41,935 bases of DNA from an uncultured Spirochaetaceae bacterium (GTDB lineage Bacteria; Spirochaetota; Spirochaetia; Sphaerochaetales; Sphaerochaetaceae): NCBI GenBank assembly GCA_944389105.1, contig CALXLD010000003.1, forward strand, positions 1 through 41,935. Direction: 5' to 3'. Position 1 is the stretch's first letter; each line of letters begins with the position of its first letter. The translations under genes were made by a program, and so were the position numbers. A model generated the notes under the pieces. It did no database searches, had not been told where the DNA came from, and worked only from the letters and a program-made list of their open reading frames with translations. Of this stretch, positions 25,102 to 34,185 are shown in pieces.

Positions 25102-26592
25102 ATGCTTGACTTGACTGAAGAAATCAATTCGATGATCACCGAAAGACATATGGATGAGGATAAAGTCCTTTCCCTTATCCGCGACATGCTCATAAGTGCA
25201 TATAAGCGTAAGTTCGGAACAGATGAGAATGCTGTTGTACGCTTTTTCCCGGGAAAGACAGGAGAAGAGAACAGGGCAGTTGAGATTTACTCTGTGAAGG
25301 AAGTTGTCGAAGAGGAGAACTGGTATGACAGAGTAAAGCAGATTCCTGTTGATGAGGCAGAGGAGCTTGTTGAAGGTGTTGAGCCTGGCGATTCTTTGGA
25401 AATACCTCTTGATCCGAAGAATTTTGAGTATTCGGCTGTACAGTCTGCTAAGCAGCGCTCACAGCAGGTTGTCAAGGAATACAATACTGACCGTGTATAT
25501 GTCGATGCCAAGGCTATGGAAGGAAAGCTGGTAATCGGAGAGATAAAGAAGACAACCAAGAGCGGAGATTATCTTGTAAATCTCAATCTTGAGGATACAG
25601 ATGCTATCTTCCCAGTCCGCGGACAGTCTCCGAGAGAGACATATGAAATCCAGGAAAAGCTCAAGTTCTTCGTTGAGAAAGTCGATAAAGGCGATGAATC
25701 AAGAGGAAGGGATGGAAGAGACAGGAAGAAGAAGGGCGGAGTAAGAATCCTTCTGACAAGGGCTTCCAAGGAATTTGTCAAAGCTCTTATTGAGAACGAG
25801 GTTCCTGAGATTTCATCCGGTGATGTTGAGATCAAGGCAATTGCAAGGCATGCTGGCGTAAGAACCAAGGTTGCTGTCGATACAAGAAAGACAGATGTCG
25901 ATCCAGTCGGTTCTACAGTCGGAAAGGCGGGAACAAGAATACAGACTGTAATGACAGAGTGTGATGGAGAGAAGATCGATGTAGTGAGATACTCGGACGA
26001 TCCTCTTGTATTCATCGCCAATGCCCTTATCCCTGCACAGGTGAGAAGAGTCGTTACAATCGATCCTGCGACAAAGCACGTTGTTGCCATCGTCGATGAT
26101 AACCAGCTGGGTATCGCAATCGGCCAGGGCGGTGTTAATGTCAAGCTTGCTAAAATGCTCTGCGACTGGAATATCGAAGTGAAGACGCAGGATCAGTTCA
26201 ATGAGATGGAAGAGACCATGGAGATCTACAGAAATGTGGATAACCTCTTCAAGTCTGATGAGGAGATTGAGAAAGAGAAAACTCTTACAAATGATGAAAT
26301 CGGAATTGATCCGGACGATACTCCTCTTACAGATATTTCGCTTCCAGAAGCTCTTGTTGAGAAACTTCATAATGCAGATATCTGGTCTATTCAGGAGTTC
26401 TTCGATTACAATGATGAGGAACTTAAGGAAATAGGTCTTTCCGATGAGGAAATCGAGACAGTAAAGAACAGTGTCGAGATTACGGAAGAGGAGGAAGAAG
26501 GTGGCAGCTTTGAGTGTCCGATCTGCCATGCAGTTCTTCCAGCTGGTACTGAGGTCTGCCCAAGCTGCGGAGCTGAGTTCGAGTTCGAGTGA
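25102..26592 (+). CDS. nusA: Transcription elongation/termination factor NusA with C-terminal zinc ribbon
   Basis: NusA binds RNA polymerase and modulates pausing, termination and antitermination. Domains: polymerase-binding NTD (about 1-130), S1 (about 135-200), then KH1 and KH2 (about 210-360, including GSTVGKAGTRIQTV and AIGQGGVNVKLAKML). A helix-hairpin-helix-like segment follows (about 410-465, LPEALVEKLHNADIWSIQEFF). The last 27 residues form a zinc-ribbon-like unit with Cys472/Cys475 and Cys486/Cys489 (CPIC and CPSC), which is absent from E. coli NusA. A charged insert (GDESRGRDGRDRKKKGG) lies between S1 and KH1. GGGAGG is 8 nt before the ATG. Confidence 0.95.
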   Translation: MLDLTEEINSMITERHMDEDKVLSLIRDMLISAYKRKFGTDENAVVRFFPGKTGEENRAVEIYSVKEVVEEENWYDRVKQIPVDEAEELVEGVEPGDSLEIPLDPKNFEYSAVQSAKQRSQQVVKEYNTDRVYVDAKAMEGKLVIGEIKKTTKSGDYLVNLNLEDTDAIFPVRGQSPRETYEIQEKLKFFVEKVDKGDESRGRDGRDRKKKGGVRILLTRASKEFVKALIENEVPEISSGDVEIKAIARHAGVRTKVAVDTRKTDVDPVGSTVGKAGTRIQTVMTECDGEKIDVVRYSDDPLVFIANALIPAQVRRVVTIDPATKHVVAIVDDNQLGIAIGQGGVNVKLAKMLCDWNIEVKTQDQFNEMEETMEIYRNVDNLFKSDEEIEKEKTLTNDEIGIDPDDTPLTDISLPEALVEKLHNADIWSIQEFFDYNDEELKEIGLSDEEIETVKNSVEITEEEEEGGSFECPICHAVLPAGTEVCPSCGAEFEFE

Positions 26593-26605
26593 TTAAAGGA
26601 TGAAA

Positions 26606-29299
26606 ATGGCTGAAAATAAAAAGAACGACGAAAAGATCAAGGTTAATGTAATCAAAAAGACTGTGATGCCAGCATCCCAGCCGCAGAAAGCTGAGAGCGA
26701 AGCTGAGGTTGAGAAGAAGCACATTGTCCTCAAGAAGAAGCCTACGATCGTTGTTAAGGTCAAGGAGAAGGAAGAGGAGAAGAGCGAGAGTGCGGTGAAA
26801 GAGGATAACAGACCTCTCTCTGAAAGCAGCTCAAGAACTCCGAAGGTCATTCCATATGACAAGAGCAAGCTCCCTCCTATCAATCCCGAGCCGAGAAAGA
26901 GCACGACGAGCGCAAAGGCACCTGTACAGGACAAGAAGGAAGCTCGGGCTCCTCATAAGGAGACTGTTGTTCTGACAGGCAAGAGCTTTATGACAAATAC
27001 TGCTGTCCATCATCAGAACTCCAGGATACAGTCACCTCTTCACAATGGACCAGTAATCATAAAGAGCGTGGATCTTCCTCCTGTGCCAGGGCAGAAGGTC
27101 GAAGGCCCACAGGGTGCTGAAGCTCCTCATAAGCCAAGGGTAGCTGGTATTGTAGGCGGCCGTCCTGCTGGCGGATACCAGAGACAGCAGAATGGTCAGC
27201 AGAAGAAGTTCCAGGGCGGGAACCGCCAGGGAGGACAGGGTTTCCAGCGTCAGGGACAGGGGCAGAGAATGCCTCGTCCTGGTCAGAGCTATACCCCAGG
27301 TTCTGAAAGAGGATCGTTCCGTCCAGGGCAGAAGCCAGGCTTCAGCCGACCTGGTTTCCAGCGTCCGGTTCCAGGACAGGGCGGACCAGAGCTTAACCAG
27401 AAAGGACCAGGGAAAAAGCCTCAGGGTGCTTCAAGGAGAAAGGATTATTCTGATAAGTACCAGAAGGATGAAGAGCTTGATTTCCAGTTCCAGAAGAAGA
27501 AGAGAGAGGAGCAGAAGCTTGCTTCAGTTCCGAAGTCCATTGATATCATGGAGTCCATCACAGTTGCAGATCTTGCAAAGAAGATGAACCTCAAGGCATC
27601 GGACATAATCTCAAAGCTTTTCAATATGGGGCTTATGGTTACTATCAATCAGCAGATAGACCATGAGACAGCTGAGATCATTGCATCTGAGTATGGCTGC
27701 GAAGTTCATCTTGTATCGCTGTACGATGAGACGATAATCGCCCAGGAAGAAGACAATCCTGAGGATATGCAGCCAAGAGCTCCTATTGTTACTATCATGG
27801 GCCATGTCGACCATGGTAAGACCAAGCTCCTTGATGCAATCAGATCCTCTCATGTTGCCGAAGGTGAGTTCGGAGGAATCACGCAGCATATCGGAGCCTA
27901 TAAGGTATCTGTTCCAGATAAGGGCGATATAGTGTTCCTCGATACTCCGGGTCATGCTGCATTCTCTATGATGAGGGCCCGTGGAGCTCAGATCACGGAT
28001 ATCGTTGTACTTGTTGTTGCTGCAAATGACGGCGTAATGCCTCAGACAAAGGAAGCTATAGATCATGCAAAAGCTGCAAAGGTTCCTATCATCGTCGCAA
28101 TCAACAAGGTCGATCTTGCTGATGCAAATCCTGATAGGGTAATGCAGCAGCTTTCAGAGCTTGGACTCGTTCCTGAAGAGTGGGGAGGCCAGACGCTGTA
28201 CTGCCGTATTTCCGCCCTCAAGAAGGAAGGTATCGATGATCTTCTCGATACGATTCTCCTTCAGGCAGAAATGCTTGAGCTCAAGGCAAATCCTAACTGC
28301 CGTGCAGTTGGAAAGATCCTCGAGTCCAGGATTGATCAGGGAAGAGGTATCGTAGCGACTGTAATCATCGAGAAGGGAACTCTGAAGCAGGGAGACTACT
28401 ATGTTGCCGGTATCTATCCGGGCCGTGTCAGGGCAATGTTCGATGACAAAGGAAAGAAGATTAAATCTGCAGGTCCTTCAGATCCTGTTGAGATCATTGG
28501 TCTTTCCGATATTCCATCAGCAGGTGATCCGTTCCAGGTTACTGAGGATGAGAAGCAGGCAAGGATGGTAGGTGCAAAGAGACAGGAGCTTGAGAGAATC
28601 GGAGAGAGCGGAAAGAACAACAAGATCACTCTTGAGAACATCAACCAGAAGATCATGGAAGGCCAGATCACTGACTTCAATGTAATCATAAAAGGCGATG
28701 TCCAGGGTTCCGTTGAAGCTCTTCAGGGAGTTCTCCAGAAGCTTTCGAATTCCGAAATCCGTCTCAATGTTCTCAGAGCCTCAGCTGGTGCTATCATCGA
28801 GTCTGATATCACGCTGGCAGCTGCTTCAAACGCTATCGTCATCGGCTTCAATGTCCGTCCGACACCTCGTGCACAGGCGCTTGCCGAGCAGGAGAAGGTA
28901 GAGATAAAGAAATACAATATCATCTATGATGTTGTTGATGATATCCGCGATGCGATGGAAGGAAAGCTTTCTCCTGAGATCAAGGAAGTTGATATCGGAA
29001 AGGTTGAGGTCAGGGATACCTTCAGAGTACCTAAAGTTGGTCTTATTGCCGGCTGCTACGTTACAGAAGGAAAAGTTAAGAGATCTGCTCTTGTCCGCGT
29101 AATCCGCGATTCGATCCAGATTAATAAGGATATGATCAGGATTTCCTCTCTCAAGCGCTTCAAAGATGATGCAAGAGAAGTTGCAGAGGGCTATGAATGC
29201 GGTATCGGACTGGAGAACTGGCAGGATCTTCAGGTCGGAGACGTTCTTGAAATCGTAGAAACAGAGGAAGTGAGAAGGAAGCTTGAAGTAAATGAGTGA
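26606..29299 (+). CDS. infB: Translation initiation factor IF-2
   Basis: IF-2 is the GTPase that places initiator tRNA on the 30S subunit. The first 290 residues are low complexity: a Lys/Glu-rich part, then a Gly/Gln/Arg/Pro-rich stretch encoded around 27150-27430. A small IF2-N domain follows (TVADLAKKMNLKASDIISKLF). The G domain has G1 GHVDHGKT, G3 DTPGHAAF, G4 NKVD and G5 SALKKEG. The C-terminal domains II-IV end at LQVGDVLEIVE. I prefer ATG 26606 because AAAGG lies 6 nt upstream; an ATG at 26600 overlaps that site. It overlaps rbfA by 8 nt. Confidence 0.96.
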   Translation: MAENKKNDEKIKVNVIKKTVMPASQPQKAESEAEVEKKHIVLKKKPTIVVKVKEKEEEKSESAVKEDNRPLSESSSRTPKVIPYDKSKLPPINPEPRKSTTSAKAPVQDKKEARAPHKETVVLTGKSFMTNTAVHHQNSRIQSPLHNGPVIIKSVDLPPVPGQKVEGPQGAEAPHKPRVAGIVGGRPAGGYQRQQNGQQKKFQGGNRQGGQGFQRQGQGQRMPRPGQSYTPGSERGSFRPGQKPGFSRPGFQRPVPGQGGPELNQKGPGKKPQGASRRKDYSDKYQKDEELDFQFQKKKREEQKLASVPKSIDIMESITVADLAKKMNLKASDIISKLFNMGLMVTINQQIDHETAEIIASEYGCEVHLVSLYDETIIAQEEDNPEDMQPRAPIVTIMGHVDHGKTKLLDAIRSSHVAEGEFGGITQHIGAYKVSVPDKGDIVFLDTPGHAAFSMMRARGAQITDIVVLVVAANDGVMPQTKEAIDHAKAAKVPIIVAINKVDLADANPDRVMQQLSELGLVPEEWGGQTLYCRISALKKEGIDDLLDTILLQAEMLELKANPNCRAVGKILESRIDQGRGIVATVIIEKGTLKQGDYYVAGIYPGRVRAMFDDKGKKIKSAGPSDPVEIIGLSDIPSAGDPFQVTEDEKQARMVGAKRQELERIGESGKNNKITLENINQKIMEGQITDFNVIIKGDVQGSVEALQGVLQKLSNSEIRLNVLRASAGAIIESDITLAAASNAIVIGFNVRPTPRAQALAEQEKVEIKKYNIIYDVVDDIRDAMEGKLSPEIKEVDIGKVEVRDTFRVPKVGLIAGCYVTEGKVKRSALVRVIRDSIQINKDMIRISSLKRFKDDAREVAEGYECGIGLENWQDLQVGDVLEIVETEEVRRKLEVNE

Positions 29300-29648
29300 G
29301 TTTTCACAGCAGAGGCTAGAGCATAGGATTATGGAAGCAGTGGGTTCTCTGATTGTCTCCGGTGCAATCAAGAATCCGCATCTTTCGCCATTTACATCTG
29401 TAACCAGAGTAGAGCTTTCCCCTGATAACGCATCTGCGACAGTCTATGTATCATCAGTGCCTGATAACAGAATAGATCCTTCTGTTAAGGCACTTGAGAG
29501 TGCGAAAGGCTTTATACAGGGCAGGATTGCACAGATACTTAAAACGCGTAATACCCCGGTACTTACATTCCGTCGTGATGACAGCTATAGGGAAGCCGAG
29601 AGGATAAACCGGCTTATTGATGAGGAAATGAAGAAGATCGATGGCTGA
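29292..29648 (+). CDS. rbfA: Ribosome-binding factor A
   Basis: RbfA is a cold-shock-linked 30S maturation factor. The 118-residue KH-like protein shows RLEHRIMEAVGSLIVSGAIKNPHL, VTRVELSPDNASATVYVS, and ALESAKGFIQGRIAQILKTRNTPVLTFRRDDS, matching family blocks, including the usual RI.QILK.R.TP.L.F.DDS-type motif. It overlaps infB by 8 nt and truB by 8 nt, so translation is probably coupled along the operon. Confidence 0.94.
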   Translation: MSEFSQQRLEHRIMEAVGSLIVSGAIKNPHLSPFTSVTRVELSPDNASATVYVSSVPDNRIDPSVKALESAKGFIQGRIAQILKTRNTPVLTFRRDDSYREAERINRLIDEEMKKIDG

Positions 29649-30477
29649 TTTTTCCATCATTCTTATGGATAAAGAACCTGGGGAGACCTCTTTTCAGTCT
29701 CTTGGCAGAATAAAAAGGGAAAGAAAAGGGGTTAAGGTAGGACATGCTGGAACCCTCGACAGATTCGCATCAGGATTGATGGTCGTCCTCACTGGAGGCG
29801 CAACTAAACTCAATCCTATTTTCTCATCTTTCGATAAAGAATACATTGCATCGGTACATTTCGGAGAAGAAACCGACACCCTTGATCCTGAAGGAGAAGT
29901 GATAGCACAGGCAGCTCCTCCTGAAAAGGATCTGCTTGAAAGCATTATTCCCTCTTTTCTTGGTCCGCAGAAGCAGGTGCCTCCTCTTTATTCTGCTATC
30001 CACGTAGATGGAAAGAGGGCATACAAAGAGGCAAGAAGGGGAAGGAATATCGAGATGCCCGAGCGTGATATATGCATAAGTGCTATCGACCTGCTTTCTT
30101 ATGATGGCAGAGAGGCCATAATCAGAGTATCAGTATCAAAGGGCACATATATCAGGTCCCTTGCCCGCGATATCGCGCTGAAAGCTGGATCCAGGGCGCA
30201 TCTTTCTGCACTCAGACGTCTTAGAATAGGACCATGGACACTTGATGACAGCACGCTGTCTTCTGTTGATCTTCTGAAGAAGACAGGACTTGTTTCTGAG
30301 ATAAAGCTGAGGGATGAGGAGAGAAAGCTTGTAGAGAATGGGAGCATCCGGAGGCGGGCAGTTATATCTGACAGCGATGCAGATAAACCCTATTCGTTCA
30401 TATCCTTTTCCGACGGGCTTTTCGGGATAGGTGAGAAGAGGGATGGCGGGATCCGCCTGATAGCGAGGCTTGGATGA
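29641..30477 (+). CDS. truB: tRNA pseudouridine(55) synthase TruB
   Basis: TruB makes pseudouridine 55 in the T loop of tRNAs. The catalytic Asp40 is in GHAGTLDRFASGLMVVLTGGATKL. Other TruB blocks are DKEPGETSFQSL, KEYIASVHFGEETDTLDPEG, QVPPLYSAIHVDGKRAYKEARRG and VSKGTYIRSLARDI. At 278 residues the C-terminal PUA-like part is short. It overlaps rbfA by 8 nt and ribF by 4 nt. Confidence 0.95.
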   Translation: MADFSIILMDKEPGETSFQSLGRIKRERKGVKVGHAGTLDRFASGLMVVLTGGATKLNPIFSSFDKEYIASVHFGEETDTLDPEGEVIAQAAPPEKDLLESIIPSFLGPQKQVPPLYSAIHVDGKRAYKEARRGRNIEMPERDICISAIDLLSYDGREAIIRVSVSKGTYIRSLARDIALKAGSRAHLSALRRLRIGPWTLDDSTLSSVDLLKKTGLVSEIKLRDEERKLVENGSIRRRAVISDSDADKPYSFISFSDGLFGIGEKRDGGIRLIARLG

Positions 30478-31277
30478 AAGTTGTCTCATTTGATTCCCTT
30501 GTGGAGAGCGGAGAGTATTCAAAGACTTCTACAGTGTTTTCCATCGGAGTTTTCGATGGCGTTCATCTGGGGCATAAGGCAATTCTTGAAAGGCTTATTG
30601 AAGTGAAGAAAGAGATGTCTGCCTCTCTTTCTGCAGTGATAACCTTTTCCTCGAATCCAAAGGGAAGGGCCGGAGCTCTCGATACGCTTCGGCTGAGAGC
30701 TGAATACATACAATCATTTGGTGTGGATATCCTTGCGGTGATTGACTTTTCTCCTGTATTCAGTAAGATAACAGCTTGTGGATTCACAGAACTCCTTTTA
30801 AGAGCATTCCAGCCTATTGCGGCCGTTGTAGGTGAGGATTTCCGCTTTGGCAATCCTGAAAGTGATGGAGATGGCAGAACTCTTGAGAGAATCCTTGGTT
30901 CAATGGGAGTTGTGTTCAGATCTTATACAGTTGATTCCGTCAGGGATGAGAGAGGAGACAAGATTTCCTCCACCCATCTGAGACAGATGATAGAAAAAGG
31001 GGATCTCAGGTGTTTCCTGAGTCTCTCCGGTCAATTCTACAGGGTGGATCTTGTGCCGTTACCTTACAGATCAGGCTCTGGAGAACTGATTTTCAGCAGA
31101 GCATCGATTCATCAGCTCCTGCCGCCACCAGGGGTTTATGATGCCGTATTGCTTCTCAGAAATGGGAAAAGCGCTGGGTGTACAGCAGAGATAGATTGCG
31201 GAAATCTGCGTGTATCAGGACTATGCGGGAAAGATGAGCTGCTCCTAGATTCTTTATATCTGGAGAAAAGAAGATGA
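30474..31277 (+). CDS. ribF: RibF-type FAD synthetase lacking a recognisable riboflavin kinase domain
   Basis: The N-terminal nucleotidyltransferase half is clear: GVFDGVHLGHKAIL, VITFSSNPKGR, VVGEDFRFG and ISSTHLRQMIEKGDL. These mark the FMN adenylyltransferase domain of bifunctional RibF. Downstream of about residue 185 the usual riboflavin-kinase motif GRTLGFPTAN and the terminal acidic/aromatic blocks are absent. Only a short segment remains that includes LPPPGVYDAVLLLRNG. At 267 residues it is about 40 shorter than typical RibF. It may make FAD from FMN only, or have a degenerate kinase. ATGA overlaps link it to truB and rpsO. Confidence 0.85.
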   Translation: MKVVSFDSLVESGEYSKTSTVFSIGVFDGVHLGHKAILERLIEVKKEMSASLSAVITFSSNPKGRAGALDTLRLRAEYIQSFGVDILAVIDFSPVFSKITACGFTELLLRAFQPIAAVVGEDFRFGNPESDGDGRTLERILGSMGVVFRSYTVDSVRDERGDKISSTHLRQMIEKGDLRCFLSLSGQFYRVDLVPLPYRSGSGELIFSRASIHQLLPPPGVYDAVLLLRNGKSAGCTAEIDCGNLRVSGLCGKDELLLDSLYLEKRR

Positions 31278-31540
31278 TCACAAAGGAACAGAAGAAGGAA
31301 ATCGTGGTCAAGTATGGCAATGATGCCAGGAACACAGGTGACGAGAAAGTGCAGGTTGCACTTCTTACTGCAAGGATCAATGATCTGCAGAATCATTTCA
31401 AGGTCAATCCGAAGGATCACGCATCAAGACGTGGACTTCTGAAGCTTGTCGGACAGAGAAGACGCATTCTTAAGTATATCAAGAACCGCAACATCGATGA
31501 GTACCGCCAGCTTATTGCAGATCTCGGACTGAGAAAATAA
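31274..31540 (+). CDS. rpsO: 30S ribosomal protein uS15
   Basis: uS15 binds 16S rRNA early in 30S assembly and contacts 23S rRNA. The 88-residue protein has the conserved TGDEKVQVALLTARINDLQNHFKVNPKDHASRRGLLKLVGQRRRILKYI order and ends DEYRQLIADLGLRK. Its ATG overlaps the ribF stop by 4 nt. It precedes pnp, as in many bacteria, separated by a hairpin at 31544-31569. Confidence 0.97.
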   Translation: MITKEQKKEIVVKYGNDARNTGDEKVQVALLTARINDLQNHFKVNPKDHASRRGLLKLVGQRRRILKYIKNRNIDEYRQLIADLGLRK

Positions 31541-31543
31541 CGC

Positions 31544-31569
31544 AGAAAGCCAGCTTTGTCTGGCTTTCT
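31544..31569 (+). terminator. rpsO-pnp intergenic hairpin
   Basis: AGAAAGCCAG (31544-31553) pairs with CTGGCTTTCT (31560-31569), a perfect 10-bp stem with a CTTTGT loop. It starts 3 nt after the rpsO stop, so it can act as a partial terminator or 3' end stabiliser. A purine-rich A-tract (31578-31612) leads from it to the pnp ribosome-binding site. In E. coli the same position holds a terminator and an RNase III target used in PNPase autoregulation; that role here is inference. Confidence 0.65.
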
Positions 31570-31618
31570 CTTGTGTAAAGAACATAAAAGAACAAAAAAA
31601 GAACAAAGAAGGATTATT

Positions 31619-33757
31619 ATGGCAGAAGTACATTCAGTATCGGTCAGGATCGGAGATATTGATCTCGTATTCGAGACCGGCAAGATTGCAAAGCAGGCTA
31701 ATGGTGCAGTCTATGCTCATTATGCAGGCAGCGCTGTCATCGCAACAGTCTGCTGTGGCGAGGCACCCTCAGAGCCAATCGACTACGTTCCAGTATCGGT
31801 TGAATACAATGAGAAATATTATGCGGCAGGTAAGATCCCAGGAGGATTCCTCAAGAGAGAGTCCAGGCCAAAGGATAAGGAGATTCTTGTTTCCCGTCTT
31901 ATTGACCGTCCTATGAGGCCGCTTTTCGATAAGGCATTTGGACGTGAAATCCAGATTGTTCCGACAGTTGTCTCTTCCGATATGTCCCATACCCCTGATA
32001 TCGTTGCAATCAATGCAGCTTCCTGTGCTGTAACAATCTCTGATATCCCGTTCTATGGTCCTATTGCAGCAGTCCGTGTTGCAAAGATCGGAAATGAGTA
32101 TGTAATCAATCCGACATTCCAGCAGATTCCTTCTGCTGCCCTTGATATCGTTGTTGCAGGTACACATGATGGAATAACAATGGTTGAAGGTGGTGCAAAG
32201 GAAGTCTCTGAGGATGATATGCTTGGAGCAATCGCTGCAGCCCAGCCTGTAATTTCCCGCATCTGCGAAGCTCAGGATGAACTTAGGAAGATCTGCGGAA
32301 AAGAGAAGCTTCCTTTGATGGAAATCGAGGAAAAGGATCTTTCATGGCTTGAGCCTATCAAGGAGTATGCATATCCGCTTGAGAAGGAAGCATCTTTTGT
32401 TAAGGGCAAGATGAACCGCTATGCAGCTCTTGAGAAAGCTCACAATGATGTCAAGGCAAAGTTCGCAGATGTCATCGCGGAGGACGAGAAGAGAAGCGGG
32501 GAAGTCGATAAGATGTTCGAGGACATGGAGTACAATATCCTCCGTGCATCAATTCTTAACGACGGAATCAGAACAGATGGCAGGAAGGTTACTGAAATAA
32601 GACCTATCACATGTGAGGTCGGGCTTCTTCCCTGCACACATGGTTCTGCGCTCTTTACAAGAGGAGAGACACAGTCTCTTGCTGTAACAACTCTTGGAAC
32701 AGTTCAGGACGAGCAGCTTTTCGATACAATCGATGGTGAGAAGACCTATTCGAACTTCATGCTTCACTATAACTTCCCTCCATACTCCGTAGGTGAGACC
32801 GGCCGTCTTACAACAGGAAGAAGGGAAATCGGGCATGGGCACCTTGCTCAGAGAGCTCTTGAAGCTGTTATCCCCAAGAAGGAAGTCTTCCCATATACAA
32901 TCCGTGTAGTATCCGAGATCATGGAATCAAACGGTTCCTCTTCAATGGCTTCTGTCTGCGGCGGATGTCTTTCCCTTATGGATGCCGGTGTTCCTATCAA
33001 GAAGCCTGTTGCTGGTATTGCCATGGGTCTTATAACCGAAGGTGCTGACTATTCACGCTATGTTATCCTTTCAGATATCCTCGGAGAGGAAGATCACCTT
33101 GGAGACATGGATTTCAAGGTAGCAGGAACAAAAGATGGCATTACAGCATTCCAGATGGATATAAAGATTGCTGGTGTTACCCCTGAGATCATGAGGAAAG
33201 CTCTTAATCAGGCAAAAGAAGGAAGGATGCATATTCTTTCAATCATGCTTGAGACTCTTCCTGCTCCTAGATCTGAGATTTCTGAATATGCTCCGAAGAT
33301 CCTTTCTGTAAAGGTACCTGAGGATAAGATCGGTGCTGTTATCGGAACAGGCGGAAAAACAATCAAGTCAATTGCTGCTCAGTCCGGTGCGGAGATAAAT
33401 ATCGACGATGACGGAACAGTAATGATCTATGGACGCAACAATGCTTCTGCACAGGAAGCAAAGAATCTTGTTCTTGCGATCATCGAGGAGCCAGAGGTTG
33501 GCAAGATCTACCATGGAACTGTCAAGAGGATTGTCGATTTCGGTGCCTTCATTGAGATACTTCCAGGAAAAGAAGGTCTCTGCCATATCTCCAAGCTTGC
33601 ACGCACAAGAGTAAAGAATGTGTCCGATGTCCTCTCTGTTGGACAGCAGGTGGATGTAAAGCTCATAGAGATTGACAGGATGGGACGTCTGAACCTTTCA
33701 TACATCGATGCTCAGCCAGAAGCTGACAAGGATGAGAATAAGGAAGCAAAGAACTGA
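31619..33757 (+). CDS. pnp: Polyribonucleotide nucleotidyltransferase (PNPase)
   Basis: PNPase degrades RNA 3' to 5' by phosphorolysis. Two RNase-PH domains flank a helical linker. The first contains GGFLKRESRPKDKEILVSRLIDRPMRPLF. The second contains ILNDGIRTDGRKVTEIRPI, GSALFTRGETQSLAVTTLGT and MESNGSSSMASVCGGCLSLMDAGV. KH (VPEDKIGAVIGTGGKTIKSI) and S1 (GKIYHGTVKRIVDFGAFIEILPGKEGLCHISKL) domains follow. The 712-residue length is standard. ATG 31619 has GAAGGA about 6 nt upstream; upstream in-frame codons lie in the hairpin region. The dut ATG overlaps its stop by 1 nt. Confidence 0.96.
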   Translation: MAEVHSVSVRIGDIDLVFETGKIAKQANGAVYAHYAGSAVIATVCCGEAPSEPIDYVPVSVEYNEKYYAAGKIPGGFLKRESRPKDKEILVSRLIDRPMRPLFDKAFGREIQIVPTVVSSDMSHTPDIVAINAASCAVTISDIPFYGPIAAVRVAKIGNEYVINPTFQQIPSAALDIVVAGTHDGITMVEGGAKEVSEDDMLGAIAAAQPVISRICEAQDELRKICGKEKLPLMEIEEKDLSWLEPIKEYAYPLEKEASFVKGKMNRYAALEKAHNDVKAKFADVIAEDEKRSGEVDKMFEDMEYNILRASILNDGIRTDGRKVTEIRPITCEVGLLPCTHGSALFTRGETQSLAVTTLGTVQDEQLFDTIDGEKTYSNFMLHYNFPPYSVGETGRLTTGRREIGHGHLAQRALEAVIPKKEVFPYTIRVVSEIMESNGSSSMASVCGGCLSLMDAGVPIKKPVAGIAMGLITEGADYSRYVILSDILGEEDHLGDMDFKVAGTKDGITAFQMDIKIAGVTPEIMRKALNQAKEGRMHILSIMLETLPAPRSEISEYAPKILSVKVPEDKIGAVIGTGGKTIKSIAAQSGAEINIDDDGTVMIYGRNNASAQEAKNLVLAIIEEPEVGKIYHGTVKRIVDFGAFIEILPGKEGLCHISKLARTRVKNVSDVLSVGQQVDVKLIEIDRMGRLNLSYIDAQPEADKDENKEAKN

Positions 33758-34185
33758 TGATAAGAGTCAGAGTGGAGAAAGGGGCTGTATTGCCGCGCTA
33801 TGCAACAGAAGGAGCTGCCGGTGCTGATGTGTCGGCATTCCTTCCTTCTCCCATAACGCTTCTTCCTGGTGATTATGCAGCTATCCCCACTGGACTCTAT
33901 CTGGAAATACCGGAAGGTTATGAAGTGCAGGTCCGGCCACGGTCCGGACTTGCTCTCAGAGATGGCATAACGGTTCTTAACGCTCCTGGTACGATTGATT
34001 CGGACTACAGGGGAGAAGTCCGGGTAATATTGATAAATCACTCCAGAAAGCCATTTGTGATAAAGAACGGCGACAGAATAGCGCAGTTTGTCGTTGCAAG
34101 AACGCCTCGCCTGGATTTTACCGAGGTGATGGACCTCTCCAGCACAGACAGAGGAGAGGGAGGATTCGGTTCTACAGGTGTCTGA
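33757..34185 (+). CDS. dut: dUTP diphosphatase
   Basis: Dut hydrolyses dUTP to dUMP, which protects DNA from uracil and feeds dTMP synthesis. The five trimeric-dUTPase motifs are present: AGADVSAFL, VRPRSGLALRDG, GTIDSDYRGEVRVILIN, GDRIAQFVV and the C-terminal P-loop-like RGEGGFGSTG. The 142 residues match the homotrimeric family. It starts on the last base of the pnp stop codon and overlaps lptF by 8 nt. Confidence 0.96.
   Translation: MIRVRVEKGAVLPRYATEGAAGADVSAFLPSPITLLPGDYAAIPTGLYLEIPEGYEVQVRPRSGLALRDGITVLNAPGTIDSDYRGEVRVILINHSRKPFVIKNGDRIAQFVVARTPRLDFTEVMDLSSTDRGEGGFGSTGV

Noticed and set aside
25569..26529. Long minus-strand frames opposite nusA
   Set aside because: NusA motifs are continuous on the plus strand; the antisense frames have no start signals or family features.
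27150..27430. Possible repeat array or CRISPR-like region
   Set aside because: The repetitive look comes from Gly/Gln/Arg/Pro codons in the low-complexity N-terminal part of IF-2; there are no regular repeats and spacers.
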